Positions 5,686 through 5,996 of a stretch of DNA of 5,996 nucleotides are shown here, piece by piece (positions within the stretch are counted from its first letter, which is position 1; the number at the start of each line of letters is the position of its first letter). The stretch is from Clostridia bacterium (GTDB taxonomy: Bacteria; Bacillota; Peptococcia; Peptococcales; SKKY01): the NCBI GenBank assembly GCA_007123515.1, contig SKKY01000089.1, forward strand, positions 1 through 5,996, in the 5' to 3' direction. Below the pieces are notes generated by a model, which worked only from the letters and a program-made list of their open reading frames with translations, made no database searches and was not told where the DNA came from. A program made the translations under genes and the position numbers.

Positions 5686-5996
5686 TTATTTCAAAAGTGA
5701 AAAGTCTGTTAAATCAAGGTTTAAAGGCGTCACAGAAACGTAATTATGATTAACCGCGCCTGTATCAAAAGAGACATCGTCCATTGGAATAGACTGCACT
5801 TCTCCGCCAAGCCAGAAATAATCATTACCCCAAGGATCCTGTCTTTTTAGAAATTCATTATTATAAAACCTTTTTCCGAGACGTGTCTGTTGATAACCCT
5901 TAAAATCTTGTACTTCGATGTTAGGAACGTTCACATTATAACAAACGGTATTTTGATTTTTTTTATCGATGATCTTTTTTTGCACTATCTCACGAA
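5686..5996 (-). CDS. surE: 5'/3'-nucleotidase SurE (partial, C-terminal 102 residues)
   Basis: This is the C-terminal part of SurE, a cytoplasmic metal-dependent phosphatase that removes phosphate from 5' and 3' nucleoside monophosphates and is linked to stationary-phase survival. The visible family marks are NVNVPNI near the start, then TRLGKRFYNNEF, then a DPWGNDYFWLGGE segment. AVNHNYVSVTPLNLDLTD closes the protein. These match the conserved C-terminal half of SurE, including the strand and arm involved in dimer and tetramer exchange. The catalytic DD and SN motifs are N-terminal and lie outside the window. The frame is open through the right edge: codons before 5985 read R-E-I, so the GTG at 5985 is an internal Val and not a start. 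SurE is normally about 250 residues, so roughly 150 are missing. A terminator follows. Confidence 0.92.
   Translation of the reverse strand, partial: REIVQKKIIDKKNQNTVCYNVNVPNIEVQDFKGYQQTRLGKRFYNNEFLKRQDPWGNDYFWLGGEVQSIPMDDVSFDTGAVNHNYVSVTPLNLDLTDFSLLK

Overview
The window looks like an ordinary chromosomal segment of an AT-rich, anaerobic Gram-positive bacterium (Bacillota, probably Clostridia). The reasons are strong purine-rich ribosome binding sites (AAGGAGGA type), intrinsic terminators with T-runs, a tRNA gene that encodes its own CCA end, and a ferredoxin-linked 2-oxoacid oxidoreductase operon typical of anaerobes. The placement is inference; no single base or residue proves it. All protein genes are on the minus strand. 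The only plus-strand gene is a tRNA.

Layout from the right edge, in the direction of minus-strand transcription. The 3' part of surE (5'/3'-nucleotidase) enters at 5996 and ends at 5686, followed by a strong hairpin terminator. Next is an elongation factor G-like GTPase (5548-3533) that starts at a TTG codon behind an excellent ribosome binding site. Its 3' end faces a plus-strand tRNA-Trp(CCA) gene (3401-3476), and the two share one bidirectional terminator at 3482-3514. Divergent from the tRNA is a PHP-domain metallophosphoesterase of the TrpH/RNase AM type (3344-2520). The 5' arm of that gene's terminator is made from its own last codons. After an AT-rich gap of 116 bp holding a nested TGACA/TGTCA repeat and an extended -10 promoter comes a compact operon. 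It encodes a 2-oxoacid:ferredoxin oxidoreductase in the order ferredoxin (delta), alpha, beta, gamma (korD-korA-korB-korC). These genes overlap by 11, 4 and 1 bp, and the gamma gene runs off the left edge.

The kor products form one enzyme. Alpha and beta form the thiamine diphosphate core that decarboxylates a 2-oxoacid, gamma completes the CoA-dependent catalytic unit, and the two-cluster ferredoxin subunit carries electrons out to soluble ferredoxin. surE, the EF-G paralogue, tRNA-Trp and the PHP gene appear to be separate transcription units with housekeeping roles in nucleotide/RNA metabolism and translation.

I see no mobile element, CRISPR array, prophage or toxin-antitoxin pair, and no gene-free stretch above 300 bp. 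I did not find a new multi-gene system. The points most worth a second look are the nested repeat in front of kor, the EF-G-like protein with Tyr where the catalytic His is expected, and the crowded divergent promoter region between the tRNA and the PHP gene.
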